A DNA stretch of 64,000 nucleotides. Origin: Neckera pumila. Taxonomy: Eukaryota > Streptophyta > Bryopsida > Hypnales > Neckeraceae. The position numbers were made by a program, and so were the translations under genes. The notes under the pieces were generated by a model. It was given only the letters and a program-made list of their open reading frames with translations, searched no databases and was not told where the DNA came from. The stretch lies in NCBI GenBank assembly GCA_963969595.1, contig OZ018412.1, positions 8,558,501 to 8,622,500 on the forward strand, in the 5' to 3' direction. Positions 1 to 12,181 of the stretch are shown one piece after another (within the stretch, counting starts at the first letter, position 1; the number at the start of each line of letters is the position of its first letter).

Positions 1-1408
1 AAGCTTGGAGTTGGATGCCGGAACTGACTGACTCAGTGGGAAGCAGCTTCAAATGGGCAAATTTGCCTATTTGGTGGTCAAGTTGCAAGCCCACTTGCTC
101 ACTGCAGAATCATACTGTGGGAGGCTCTCACTTCGGGTTCCGGCCGAAGGGCGAAATCCAATCTCCGACTCATTAGACATACACTGTACTGTACTGTACG
201 GACCAGGCCACATACAAATGTCACAAGTGTAAATGACCCTCCCTATTGTAATAACTTCCCTAATGCAATAACCTCTCTAATGTAATGTGTTAGACCAGTC
301 CCAACCCTTTGCTTATTAGAGGTTCTCACTATAATAACAGAGAAAGTCATCCATCAAGCATTTTGTGTTTGTTGTGTTGTTTCAAGGTTAAGTATTTTTT
401 TTTTGGCCACAAATGAAAGTGATCCCAAGTGCAAATGAAAGTGCTACCTACTTAGTGTTCAATTTATCGATGAGCAACAACGTTCAATTTGATTCACTTT
501 TCAAAATGAAATGCAGCTTGTCTTCTTCATAGTGCAAGGTCCCAAGTCTCCCTTCTTGTAAGGGTATGTAGTTTTGGTGTCACTTGCCCTTCCTCTTGAC
601 GTTTGACGAGGGACCCTAGGTTAACAGAGTCCTAATTTACACCAACCTAAATAAAAAAAGATTGGAGTTATTTTATCCCGCTTGAAAAGGAAAATAAGCA
701 TTGTTGGATTACACAATGGGTTGAATAGGTTTATTTAGAATTCTTAAGCAAATGTCATTCTTACCAATACAACCAAATTTAATGATAGTGCAAGGCGTAT
801 TTGATTGTATTTGTTGAAATGATATGTTTCAATATGCCAATTGTTGCACCACAAAACTTATGTCTAAAACTTATGTCTAGATTTTAGTTCTAACAGGAGA
901 ATCCAATTTAAATTTTATTGTAATCTTATCATCCTAAATCTTCTTGAGCATAGATTGGTTTTGAGGATTATGCCACTCAAACATCCAAGAGTCTATTAGT
1001 TTTAGGTTAGCTACCAATAAAATCATGAAGCTTCATAACTTTTAGAAATTGAGTGTAATCCACATTATATATGTTACTTAGGCATAAAATCCCCTTTCAT
1101 TTGTTAATAAGCAATCAATCAATACAACTTCAACTAGCCTAATAACAAAAACTATATCAAATTTCAAACATGTCAATTTAAGTTTTTTGTACTATAGGCG
1201 TGCCAATTTTGGGATGGAAAAATAGTTTGCCGTGGACCCAAATTGAAATCTTGGGAAGATACTTTCAAAGATTGGAGATTGACAGGGAGATTCCAAAATG
1301 CAGTAATAAAAGGTTAAAATGGACTTTATACAGATATCTGTATTAGAACATTGCTACTCCAGCTTTTACATTGCTGGCTTGGAAGGAAAGTGGGACAATC
1401 TTTCTGGT
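1..1408. other. Intergenic AT-rich DNA, no gene seen
   Basis: I see no convincing coding frame, RNA gene or terminal-repeat structure here. The stretch is AT-rich and stop-rich in all frames; a short CTGTACTGTACTGTACGG tract lies near 186-201. It leads into the duplicated flank that starts at 1409. Confidence 0.5.
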
Positions 1409-1484
1409 GATTCTAATAGCAACAATTCTAATTTCTATTAGATAGACGGCTTTGCCAAATTCTCTTTGTGTTCTCCATCTTTTA

Positions 1485-2160
1485 ACCCCTAAAGGCCCGA
1501 GGTCTTTTTTCTGCCAAAAAACACCCAAAACTGTCATTTTTATAGCAAAGAGTGGAAAAATATTTAAAATGTTTTTTTTTGCACATCTAACCATAGGATC
1601 TTTCACCTAACTAGTATGAGAATGTGGTGAAAAAATTTCAGAATTTTTGACCGCACAGATTGCAAGATATCTGCGTTTAAAGTGAAAAGAACAAGTTTTT
1701 CAACACATTGTGGGACTGGATTTTTTGACTTTGAACATTTTTAACTTAAAATTTTTGCACTACAGAGTTTTGAGCTTTAAATGTTTATAGTGGAGAATTG
1801 AGTTGAGAATCTAGAAAAAAGAAAAGAGATAAAAAAAATCTTAGTTTTCATTATTAAAAAAATTGTTAAGTAGAAGTAGGTACGAGATAGATGGAAAATC
1901 TAAAATATTCATATATTTTAGATGGAATTAAATAGCACTAATTCCAATGTTGAGATTCTTCTAGAAAGTAAACTAAACCATACCAAAAAAAAAATTTGAA
2001 AAATTTGAAAAATTTCATTCAGAAATGAATCCTACAAGTTATTTTTTTCAAAAAGATGCTCCGACTGCCCAAAAAACAAGAATGTCTAAAAACAAATCCA
2101 AATGAAACCAATAAAAGCTTTGTAGATAGACAAAAATATAATCTATGAAAAAAAATACTA

Positions 2161-2208
<48 letters not shown>

Positions 2209-2424
2209 AAAAAAAATTTGCTGCCCGCCGTCCCTTGTTTTGAGCTTATTTGGTCATAATTTTTGTTCCCGGACACCAATTGTGAAAAAAATTATATTCC
2301 CACAAAGCTAATCAGCTTTTCTACCTCCCAAAAAAGTTTCACAAAATTAGAAGAAAATTTCAACCCGTAGATACCTGCCCAAAAAAGCATTTGTCCCTCG
2401 AAGGGACAATGGTTCTTTAGGGGT
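1485..2424 (+). mobile_element. ACCCCTAAAG-family TIR element, copy A
   Basis: A non-coding element of 940 bp with inverted ends ACCCCTAAAGG and CTTTAGGGGT, flanked by TA on both sides. The left subterminal region contains GAGGTCTTTTTTCTGCC. The right end holds a short palindrome, TTGTCCCTCGAAGGGACAA. No transposase is encoded, so it is a non-autonomous element. TA duplication with short TIRs fits a Tc1/mariner (Stowaway-like) mobiliser, but the length is large for a MITE. Other copies in the window are at 5223-6068, 8072-8962, 38952-39176, 46690-47246 and 61776-62632. Confidence 0.8.
2164..2205. repeat. (AT)n microsatellite inside copy A
   Basis: About 21 AT units lie in the internal part of the element at 1485-2424. 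Copy B carries a longer AT tract at the corresponding internal place. Confidence 0.9.
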
Positions 2425-2560
2425 TAAAACATGGTGAGTTCATCACCTTGCCCAGATTCTAATAGTAACAATTCTAATTTCAATTACATGGACGGCTTTG
2501 CCAAGTTCTCTTTTGTGTTCCCCATCTTTTAGAAAATGGTGAGTTCATCACCTTGCCCAG

Positions 2561-5222
2561 ATTTTGACTGATCCACGTTGTTTGGTTATGTCACTAGTTT
2601 ATTGGTTTTGTTCGACTTGCCATGTTGTTTGGTTATGTCACTAATTTATTGGTTTTATTGGAATCGCCATGATCATGATATGTTTGAATCTTTCAAGGGC
2701 TTTTTTGGATTTTATTTACTACTCAACGGATCACGGTGCGGCATCCAAACTCCCAAGAACAACCCGAGAACAAGCTCTTCCAAAGCCCGCCACAACCTTG
2801 TTGGAGTGCCCGAGTAGCCGGCCCACCGTGTCAAATGCTCTTAGATGATAATATGGAACAATACATATGGATAAATGGTAACACTTCTCTCACAATTTGG
2901 AGGATTCAGTCTCTTTCAAAGTTAGTATGTATGCCAATTACAATCATAAAAAAAAATGATCAAATGAAGCTCCCTCGACACTATATGTTTCGTCTGAACA
3001 TTCATAAGATTGCAACTTTCCCACTCACATGTTGCATCATGTGAACACTATTCAGCTTCGTTGGACCTTTCTCACAATGCAATACAAATAAATTTTTTTT
3101 TTTTTTTTTGTCAGGTACTAGAAATTCTACAAACATGTAAAGCATGAAGAAACCAAAATTGAAATTAATCTAACAAAGAAGAAATCAACAAGAAGCTTCG
3201 ACTGTTGTAGATTTGTAGGTTTTGAAACTTCCAACAACATTGGAAAGGAGAGTAGGAAAAAATGGCAATTGATTATATAGTGATGCCATATGAACAAAAT
3301 GAACTAACTTACACGCCTTAATGATAGTCCCAAGATGGTCAATGGAAGCAAGAGAGAACGTCATTGTATTCACTGTTCAAATCAGAACACGTAAAAGACA
3401 GCAAACTTGAGCAAACTACTCTTGGCATCGTTGTGAATACAAATGAATGACAGGATGCTACCCCCAATTCTGACCTTTGATCTGATTCCCCTGCACCAGA
3501 AATGTATTACATGAATCCTTCCTTCTACTGCTCAACAATATACATCTATTTTATACAAGAAATCCCTACTATACCACTAAAAGATCAAAATTCGAAGAAC
3601 AAGTCATGGCAATTCTCGCTCCCTGTTCCTGATTCAGCTCCTTGAAACTCCAGATCTCCATTTCTTAATGGCCAGTTGCTGTCTTCATTGACGAAAGCCC
3701 ACCTCTCAGACCAGCAGCCGAACCTGATTAGGGTTACCATGTGCAAGCCCAATTGCAGAACACGAAGCTTATTCTTCACGTCACATATGCTGCAAACTCC
3801 GAAGCTTTTACTCTTCGGCGCGCCACGGTGGTGGATTTTGCAACACCAGGCAAACCTCCGCAAACATAAAGAGTCTCGTACTCGGAACTGAGAATTCTCG
3901 TAACAGGGAGCAAGCCCATGAGCCCACAATTGAAGGGCACAGTCGGTAGTGGGCTCTTGAAAGTTTACAGTCTGGCTATGAAACCACACTCCCATCGATC
4001 ACGGAGAGAATCCCAAATCGAGGTAGTAGTAACTGTAACGAGAGCTCCGAGCAGACACGGTGTGCAGCAAAAGCTCCGCGTACTGCGTCCAAGCATCCCC
4101 CACTGCCAAGTACAGCACCACCACAAGGAGAAACAGTGACAAAACATACGCCTTCATTACAAAACACCACACCTCGTGCTTGCACTCCAATTTACTCCCA
4201 CACAACTCCATAGCTCTCCTCCAATTCTCCGAATCACACGGATCCCCAATCCCCAATCTTTGCAAACCAGAGCTGGAAACAAGCTCTCACCACAAAGCTC
4301 TGCTCCAGCAATATAATAGAATAGCTCACCACAAGCTCCTCACCTAGCTAATGGATCGATCCCCGAAGCTTTGCGTGTTGAATGTTGTGACTGATGAAGC
4401 AACCAGCAGTTGGGGAACTTTATTATGAAGCTTATTACATCGTGAAGGCGGTGGTCCGTAGATGGGTGCTTGGGCATGCAAGTGGGCAAGGACATTGGCT
4501 AGCTAGCAATGGGGAGAGGTGCAGAGCTAAGCTTAGCTTAGAGTTCCCATGCAAGCTGGGGAGCAACTTGGGTTGCTGGAAAGCAAGTGGGTTGTAAACT
4601 TGCATGGGCGCCAACCTGAATTGAATGGATTTGAATGGAATTGATTCCGTCGTCCTGTTGCTAATTTGCTATGATTCCTCGCAATCTAAGGTACTGTACA
4701 GTACTCTGTTTTAGGTCTTGGAAAGGGGGGTTGGACCGCTTGGTTCTGGTGAATGGGATGGCGGTTAAGACCAAGGGGGCTGCACTGCAACAGGAGGCTG
4801 TCAATCCCTGTGTCAGAAAATGGTGGTGGCCGGAAGCTGCCGTGCACGCTGGCAATTATTATTGCTCCATTGTTTTTTTGGGGGTTGTTTTTATACAAGT
4901 GTGTTGAAGAACACACTGCAAGGGTTCCGTCAGGTAGAAAGGCTGCTTTCACGCCAAATAAACATAACATGTCTCTGTCAGGCATCGAATTTGCAACCAC
5001 GCCATTTGGTTTGGGTGCCTTTCTACCTTCACCCGGTAGTTTAGGGTCATCTTGGATCAATTGCTCCATTGTTTCACCTTGAAGGCAAAGATCCCAAAAT
5101 TGGCTAAACTTTGCTCGGTTTCTACTTAAGATTTTCATGGCCACAATGTAAATTAAAAAAAAAGAATTCCAAAAATGAACATTTGGCTGAAAACCCTAAA
5201 CTTGTTATGAGATCCTCGTTTA
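2561..5222. other. Intergenic DNA with unresolved short ORFs
   Basis: Several short frames occur, none recognised. On the - strand 3585-3995, 3999-4265 and 4686-5144 are open. The stretch around 3.9-4.9 kb is less AT-rich than its surroundings, which could mean decayed or weakly coding sequence. I cannot assign a family and do not call a gene with confidence. Confidence 0.4.
3999..4265 (-). CDS. Doubtful small ORF with one hydrophobic segment
   Basis: An 88-residue frame. Its middle (about residues 38-58, AYVLSLFLLVVVLYLAVGDA) would make a single membrane segment or, from an internal Met at about residue 37, a signal peptide. The rest is unrecognised. It starts in a slightly GC-richer patch and ends at a TGA; an overlapping frame runs on to 3585 without obvious homology. 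No splice-supported extension was found. It may be a real small secreted or membrane protein gene, or chance. Treat it as a candidate only. Confidence 0.15.
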   Translation of the reverse strand: MQRLGIGDPCDSENWRRAMELCGSKLECKHEVWCFVMKAYVLSLFLLVVVLYLAVGDAWTQYAELLLHTVSARSSRYSYYYLDLGFSP

Positions 5223-5437
5223 GCCCCTAAAGTCCCATTGTCCCCTCGGGGGACAAATCAGGTTCATGTGACCTCAATTTTTAGTGAAACTTTTTGAAAC
5301 TTTCCCATAAGATAGAAAAACTGATTAGCTTCGTGGAAGTATTATTTTTATTTCAATTGGTGCCCGGGAACAAAAGTTATACCACAAAAAGCCTCAAACT
5401 GAACTCAACAGGCATCACCAAAAAATTTGCAAAAAGT

Positions 5438-5508
<71 letters not shown>

Positions 5509-6068
5509 CTGAAAAAATAGCTTGTAGGATTCATTTCTGAATGCAATTTTCACAATTTTTCACAATTTTTTTTTGAGAATGTTGTATTTGCTTTCTAAAA
5601 CAATCTCACCATTGGGATTATTGTGTTCCAATCCCATCTAAGAGCTATTAATGATTTAGTATTTTTTTCAATCTTGTACCTACTTCTAATTAAAAAAATT
5701 TAAAGAATGAAAATCAAATGTTTCTTTTTGAAAAAAAATTCAAGACTTTCAACTCACATCTTAAACATATAAAATTTTAAATTCAAAGTTTGTAGTGCAA
5801 ATTTTTTCCACAAATGGCGGTCAAAGTCATCTGAATTTGCAGGCCAGTGTTCAAAAAAACTTTCTTTTTCAACTTTGAATGCTAATATCTTCCAATCTAT
5901 ACGGTCAAACTTTATGAAATTTTTACTACATGATCTTTGACAAGTGAAGTACAAGATCCTACGATTAGATTCTAAAAAAGTTTTTTTTTTGTGTTCATAG
6001 GTGAACGCAGCAAAAATGTTAGTTTTGAATGGTTTTTGACAAAAAAATGGCCTTAGAACTTTAGGGGT
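5223..6068 (-). mobile_element. ACCCCTAAAG-family TIR element, copy B
   Basis: 846 bp, inverted relative to copy A. It begins GCCCCTAAAGTCCC next to a TTGTCCCCTCGGGGGACAAAT palindrome and ends CTTTAGGGGT, with TA on both flanks. No coding capacity is seen; frames inside it are stop-limited. It carries an (AT)n tract. Confidence 0.75.
5442..5506. repeat. (AT)n microsatellite inside copy B
   Basis: About 32 AT units within the copy B element, in the position corresponding to the AT tract of copy A. An internal length-unstable tract therefore seems to be a property of this element family. Confidence 0.9.
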
Positions 6069-8071
6069 TAGTTGGAAGAAAGGTGGACAAAAATAGGGAT
6101 GGTGTAGAGATACGGTGGATACCGTATGTGAAGGTTTGATTCGGCAACTGAGTGTTGAAATAGTGTCTTTTGCGCACAAAGGATTTTAGACAATTGGAAC
6201 TCTTGGTGTTAATGTTTCAGCATTTTGGTGTCCAAATTTTTTGGTGTTCGGCAACTTCAATGTTTTTTTGTTTTGAAAATCCTGTCATGCAAGATTTAAG
6301 GTGTGATGTAGGTTTTCAAAAGTATTCAAAAATTTAGTATTCAAAAAAGTAGGCAATATGGATGAAATTTTTTTGCAACATTTGGAACATTTACATGTAA
6401 TATTCCAAACATTCATACATTCCAATATTATACTTAATTTATGTGTGAATCTGACCTTCACATAGGATATCTGTAATCTCTGAAGCTCCCGGACATCCAC
6501 GTTTGAAATGGTGAAAAGAATGCTTCAGTTCATGCCAATGGTTTATCCAAATAAGTTAATCTCTAAAGTTCCATGACTATATTTTCACCAAAAATGCTCA
6601 AAAATTGCCATTTTTAGAACAAGTACCAATTTTTGAAAAAAACTCTTTTTTTGGACACAAGTAACCGTAGGATCTTGTATTATGCTGACTTGAGACCATG
6701 TGGAAAAATTCAAAAATTTCCACCACGTAGATTGCAAGATATAAGCATTCAAATTCACTAAAATCATTTTTTGGGCCTAGCGAAAAACAAGGCAGTTGCA
6801 CTTCACAACCTCACTTTTCTACGGAAAATTGTTTAAAATGGTAGTGCTTCTTTGGATTCTTTTTCCTGGACAAATTGGCCACATGCTTGAAAAATTTCAG
6901 ATCATTTGGAATTGTTCAACATATAGGAAAAAAATAGGTGGGCTTAGGATTTAGGAAGGCGGCTACAATGCTCATGAATGAGCTTGACAACAAGTTCTCT
7001 ATTTAATATGTTATGCAGTCTATGGGGATTTTGTATTCCCAATATTGGCTAGCCGGTGATTGGGAATCCACATTTGAGAAACACTTGCATGTTTTGATGG
7101 ACAGTTATGGCCATGGCTAAACTGTTGGCAAAGACAAGGATAAAATCTTTTGTCCGCATTGGTGGATTGTGGGCACCTTCTAAACCAGTAGAGGCTATTA
7201 ATTCTAGCAATGTGTAGAATGCACGCTTGGCTATAATGGTACCTCTCACCACCGTGCATCCAATTACAATTATTAAAGACAACTTTATGTGGGAAGTTCT
7301 TAAGACAAAATATTCTCTGTAAATTCATTCATATGACAAGCTAAAGGTGCATGTCTTAGTTGTTTTTTAGCTTTGACTTGAAAAATGCAACTGAAGAAAT
7401 GTTGTGCTTGTCCTCCACTAACACCTATAATTATGGGGTTAACCATTAGCTTCTATTTATTGCTTTGTATTGAAATTCTTGCATGATTTTGATACACTTG
7501 CTGTAGCTTTATTGTAGATGTTGATCATATGCGGGTGATCACTAGCTTGAGTGTAGGGAGTGATCGGAATAATGAGTGGTAGGCTTCTTACAATTTTGTT
7601 TCTACCATTTATATAGGTTTGTTGGACTTGTCTTCAAACCTAATACTTTCAATGAATCTCTTTATTGAGTTTTATTTGTGCTTGCAAGAGAGGTGTGAAG
7701 GTATTCTCAAGATTCAGGGATCCTTCATTGAAATCAAATTTCCTACTAGAGTTTGATTTTTGTCTTCTATAAACTAGTTCATTAAATTGATTGCCTTATT
7801 ATGGTCAGCATTATCTTTGTATTTGTTTAGCTATATTCCTCATATTTTTATTGTCTTGCAAAGTTTCAATGATCCATGAAATACAAAAACTTTAAATCAT
7901 CAGGAGAGCTTTTGAGGCACTGGCTTTCACAACTTTAGAAGCATCAGAGACCACATCGGAGGGCATAGCTTCAGAAGCGTTGGACGAGTTTGGTCGCATG
8001 AAGACCTTAGTAATTAGACAAGATGTTCATGGGACAAAGAATGAGGTGAGACTACTTCTTTTGGTCTCTTA
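6069..8071. other. Intergenic DNA with a diverged element fragment
   Basis: 6560-6780 resembles the internal part of the ACCCCTAAAG family (shared wording around ATTGCAAGATAT and the AGATCTTG...CTAACT region) but has no recognisable ends, so it is probably an old copy. A - strand frame at 7049-7282 is open but unrecognised. The rest shows no gene. Confidence 0.4.
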
Positions 8072-8962
8072 ACCCCTAAAGGACCAAGGCCTTTTTTCTG
8101 CCCAAAAACTCTCAAAACTGTCATTTCTAGAGCAAAGAGTAAAAAAATCTGAAAATTGTTTTTTTTTGCACATCCAACCATAAGATCTTACACCTAACTA
8201 GTATGAAAATGTGTGGAAAAAATTTCAGAATTTTTGACCGTACAAATTGCAAGATATTTGCGTTTAAAGTGAAAACAACAACATTGCGGGACTAGATTTT
8301 TTGACTTTGAACACTTTTAACTTAAATTTTTCGCACTACAAGGTTTTGAGCTTTAAATCTTTATAGTATAGAATTGATTTGAGACTCTAGGAAAAAAAAA
8401 GAAATTCAAAAAAACTTAATTTTCATTCCTAAAAAAATTGTTAAGTAGAAGATAGTACAAGATAGAAGGAAAATCTAAAATATGAATATCTTCTAGATGG
8501 AATTAAAATGCACTAATCCCAATGGTGAGATTGTTCTAGCAAGAAAACTAAACCATGTGGAACTTTTTTTTTTGAAAAATTGCAAAAATTGCATTCCAAA
8601 ATGAATCCTACAAGTTATTTTTTTCAAGAAGATGCTCTAATTGCCCCAAAAACAAGATTGTCCATAACTTTCTCATAAAAAATCCAAATGAAATGAATTG
8701 AAGCTTCCCAAATAGGCAAAAATTCTAAAAAAAAAATTAAATTTTTTGCAAATTTTTTTGCTGCCCCCTCTCCCCTGTTTTGAGCTTATTTGGGCATAAC
8801 TTTTGTTCTTGAGCACCAATTGAAAAAAAATTATATTCCCACGAAGCTTATCAGTTTTTCTATCTTCAATAAAAGTTTCAGAAAATCACAACAAAAATTT
8901 AGCATGTAGGTACCTGCCTAAAATCCCATTTGTCCCCCGAATGGACAATGGTCCTTTAAGGT
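8072..8962 (+). mobile_element. ACCCCTAAAG-family TIR element, copy C
   Basis: 891 bp in the same orientation as copy A. The left end ACCCCTAAAGGACC follows TA; the right end is CCTTTAAGGT (decayed) followed by TA. Internal sequence closely follows copies A and F, including the TTTTGACTTTGAAC block and the Cys-codon-free, stop-rich middle. Non-coding. Confidence 0.75.
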
Positions 8963-9273
8963 TAAACTGACGCACATCATTTTAGGGTTGTGAATTAAGG
9001 TTCAAATGTCACTTTGTTCAAATTGTCTCTTGCCAAGAGCCTCTATTTTAATACAATCTTGTTATTCCTTTTTTTGAGACTACACTAGTGTTTTTTCATC
9101 ACTTAACTAAGAAAGTTACTTTTATTTTTGTAGGTGGGTTTAGTGTGTATCCCTTTAAGGAAGAAGCTGCTGGCTGAAGCTCAATACATGTTAGAAGCAT
9201 GCTACACAAAGATGGTCTTGTTAAGAATCAACTTTAGCCTAACATTGATGGCACCTAGTTCTGAATTATAACC

Positions 9274-9566
9274 ATTAGAGGAGTTTCGGGCCTCCTAAGA
9301 GACTGCAAGTTCCCAGACTGTGGGAACCTTGCAGGAATGTTGGAGTGATGCCAAATGGCCAGGTTGACGTGGTCAAGGGACTGCCACGTCATTTTTGAAA
9401 AATAAAAAATAAAAAATAATTGTTAAAATGATATTTGGTAAAAGAACTTTTTTCTTTTTTCTGAAAAAAAAAAAATCTGACATGCCCGTACCATTGTTCC
9501 CTGAATTTGGACAAACTGGGGAACGGGCCTGAAATAGTCTTTTAAGGCCTCCGAAACTCCTCTAAT
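9274..9566. mobile_element. 293-bp inverted-repeat MITE
   Basis: The ends read ATTAGAGGAGTTTCGG on the left and CCGAAACTCCTCTAAT on the right, a near-perfect inverted pair about 16 bp long, each containing TA three bases in from the outer edge. The inside is non-coding with poly-A/T runs. A TA duplication is possible but cannot be separated from the TIR. It lies just outside the left end of the giant element. Confidence 0.75.
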
Positions 9567-9643
9567 GAATTCATTATTTTAAAAGCATTCACACGTTTAT
9601 TTTACAAGATATTAGAGTAGAATCTACAGCATGGCTCTCGTGT

Positions 9644-9677
9644 GCAATAAGGTAGGAGGCTCTAAAAGCGACCCTTT
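9644..9677 (+). repeat. Left terminal inverted repeat of the giant element
   Basis: It begins GCAATAAGGTAGGAGGCT and continues into TAAAAGCGACCCTTT. It matches the reverse complement of 30862-30895 apart from single-base differences. The same core (GTAGGAGGCTC) occurs at both ends of the MITE at 12182-12474 and, decayed, at 53254. Confidence 0.75.
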
Positions 9678-9726
9678 AAGGGCTGATTTGCCTTTCTCAT
9701 AGGTTTGCATGCAGGGTTGCTATTTG

Positions 9727-9770
9727 GCGAGCCTGGGAGTAGGAGCCTGTGAGCCTGCGAGCTTGTAAGC
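9727..9770 (+). repeat. Left subterminal GAGCCTG array
   Basis: Four to five imperfect copies of GAGCCTG/GAGCTTG separated by one to five bases, preceded by TTTGCATGC. The right end has the inverted counterpart at 30450-30520. Arrays of short motifs just inside the TIRs are typical transposase-binding regions in large plant DNA transposons; that role here is inferred. Confidence 0.6.
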
Positions 9771-10613
9771 GGGAACTTTTTGGGTTGAAAAAATCTGTGC
9801 AAAAATTGAAAATTGATGCGAAGAACCTAAGACCGTGTGCATTGAATGAGCTTAGGTTCTATAACCGTGGATTTCAGGAAAAATTGTGGTTAAAGAAATT
9901 TAGGGTCATTTGTGGACAATGAAGGGTATTCCAATTTGGATGGGATTTTTTGGGCGTATAAATTAGAATTAGGGTATCTTATCATACACGGAGTGTTCTA
10001 AGAAGGGATAACTAAGTAAATAAGCCAAAGATGTAGGCACTTGATATTTTCACCTATTGATATTTAGTCATTGGAGATTCTTTTGGAGTGGTCCCTTTCT
10101 TCTTTATAAATTTCTTATAAAAATCAATACTTTCTCCTTACTAGAAGGACAATTGTGACCTCATGCCACTCCATTTTGCTGGACACTACTCAAGTATGAC
10201 TACCATTGTTTAGAGGTTTAGGATAATTGTTTTCCCTTCTATTTTTTTTTTATACACAGAGAACTAATTGATGGAAGGAGATCTAATTTCATTCCAGTTT
10301 CATTCTAGTTTAGTTTTTATTTCTAACACTCAGTAGTTTGCAAAAGATAAATGTGTTACTCTCATTACCTCCAATTTCTGACCATTACAATGTACCTACT
10401 GTTACAGTATTCAAAAACTCCAAAATTCATCCTCACATTTCTCTAATAGGCAAACTTTATCTCTGGGTTTTTTCCATATCGTTTTTCTTAATGTGAGCAT
10501 ATTATCAAACAAGAAGTAGATTGCACCCAAATCTAGCCATAAAACACACAAATCAAATCAACATAAAAGTAATACACATAGTTCAACTCATAAGATATGT
10601 CAATTTTATGAGC
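9771..10613. other. Non-coding segment between left end and methyltransferase gene
   Basis: AT-rich DNA with no supported ORF. It lies downstream of the stop codon of the - strand gene and so would hold its 3' untranslated and terminator region. No hairpin terminator is expected in a nuclear gene. Confidence 0.5.
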
Positions 10614-11845
10614 CTAAGTCACGGTAGACTCGGTAATTGAAACCTCACTGGAAGATGACTCCGGAGTCTCTTCACCTTCAGAAGCTGAAACATCTAAGAA
10701 ATGAACAATATTTGAAGCATATTTGGGTTTATGAGGTTTAGGGTCTCTACAACCATGTCGTTCATACTGTGAGCCATCTTCTCAGTGTACACCGGAAGAT
10801 CGTAAGACTTCTCTAGGCTCAAGATCAATCTTCGTATCTTCTTCAGCCGGTGAGTGCCGGTCACTCCTTTGCTCCTTTGAATACCACAAATCCAAGGGTT
10901 AGATCCTTTGAATTCATTATATGTAGCGTATATTAGAAAGAGAAAAAAACATGTCATTGCAAAATGGAACTTACTTACTAGGTCTAACATTGCGTGTGAA
11001 CACCATCGGTTCCACGTGCATGGCATCGAGACCGAGAGCTGCAGCAGCTTCTACCGGAGCTTCTGTCGCTCCTTCCCCTGGAGTGGCTATCTTCATTGGT
11101 TCAAGAACCATCTTGAAGATATTGAGGTCCTTCTTCAAGGCCACAATATGTCGTCCGGTGCCCCGACATGCAGTAATCGAAGCACCTACAAAACAAACAT
11201 GTGGAGATTAGACTTTCATTACATCTACAAGCAAGTACACATTTCACTTTAGGAATTTTTTATGAAAGTGGAAACAAACCTGTAGTTGCGGTGCAGTCGA
11301 GAACTATGTCTTCCTCGTCAGTGCAACCTTCAATGAAGAACTGGAGGAACCTTGCATCCTTCTCCCGCGGCCCGCACCACGGCCATTTGGATTCCGGCTC
11401 TATCATCATTGTCTTCTCTGTGATATAATTGATGACCATGTCCTTCCTTTGCAAGTTCCAATGTGCTTTTGTCATGGCCGCAGTCTGCCTGAATTTGAAC
11501 TCCGAGATTCCTTTGTCACCCAGATCCTTCACGAACAGGGTGACTCCAAACTTCACTGTCTGCAAAAATGAAAGCACAATGGTTAGTGCATATAAAAATG
11601 CCATCGAGGCAATTCACATTCACTTTGAATATGTAACAAAAAACTCACCGTTTCGCCGGCTTTCAATCCCGACGCTAGATCCAATTGGTTGAATGCCAAC
11701 CACTCTTTCTTAAACTTCAACTTCTTGAAAACCTTCTGCAACCCCGCAAACATACTCCGCGATTGAACATTGTAGGAGTGAAACACCAGAAGGCTGCCGT
11801 TGTCTTCTAAGTAGTCCTCAGCAAACTAGAATGTACTTTGCATTC

Positions 11846-11853
11846 CCTTAAAG
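11846..11853 (+). repeat. Left 8-bp target-site duplication
   Basis: CCTTAAAG immediately before CTCGGGG. The identical octamer follows the other end at 15302-15309. A TTAA-only duplication with a slightly longer TIR is the alternative reading. Confidence 0.8.
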
Positions 11854-12181
11854 CTCGGGGGGGGGGGGGGGGGGGGGGGGTAGTGTGTCAAAAAAATAAG
11901 GGGATAGGTGCGAACGCCAAGTATTTTTTAGGGGGTATTATTTTTTTTAATTTTTTTTTAAACATGCTATCATTATATAATTTTCTACTTAGGGTTATTA
12001 GAGAAGGGGCTTGCATTACTTATAAATCTAAATTCATATGAATAAATGATATGGTTATTTAGAAAAATAAATAAATCTACTACAAATTCTGTCCTATAGT
12101 CCATTCCATTCAAACTTGGTTTTCTTTCTTCCAGTAATGACAACTTACAACTAGAACTTAAGAAAAAAGTGTAGTCAATAC

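Larger units (their letters stand above)
1409..2560. repeat. 106-bp tandem duplication, first copy split by a transposon
   Basis: The unit starts GATTCTAATAG and ends CACCTTGCCCAG. The second copy (2455-2560) is uninterrupted. The first copy is split into 1409-1484 and 2425-2454 by the element at 1485-2424. The intact copy reads CCATCTTTTAGAAAATGG at the insertion point, so it acts as a natural empty site and shows a TA dinucleotide duplicated around the insert. Confidence 0.8.

Noticed and set aside
4686..5144. 152-codon minus-strand frame near 5 kb
   Set aside because: No recognisable domain, overlapping frames open on the other strand, no splice support; left unannotated.
5294..5512. Open frame ending in an Ile-Tyr run
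   Set aside because: The tail is the AT microsatellite inside transposon copy B; no family or start context supports a gene.
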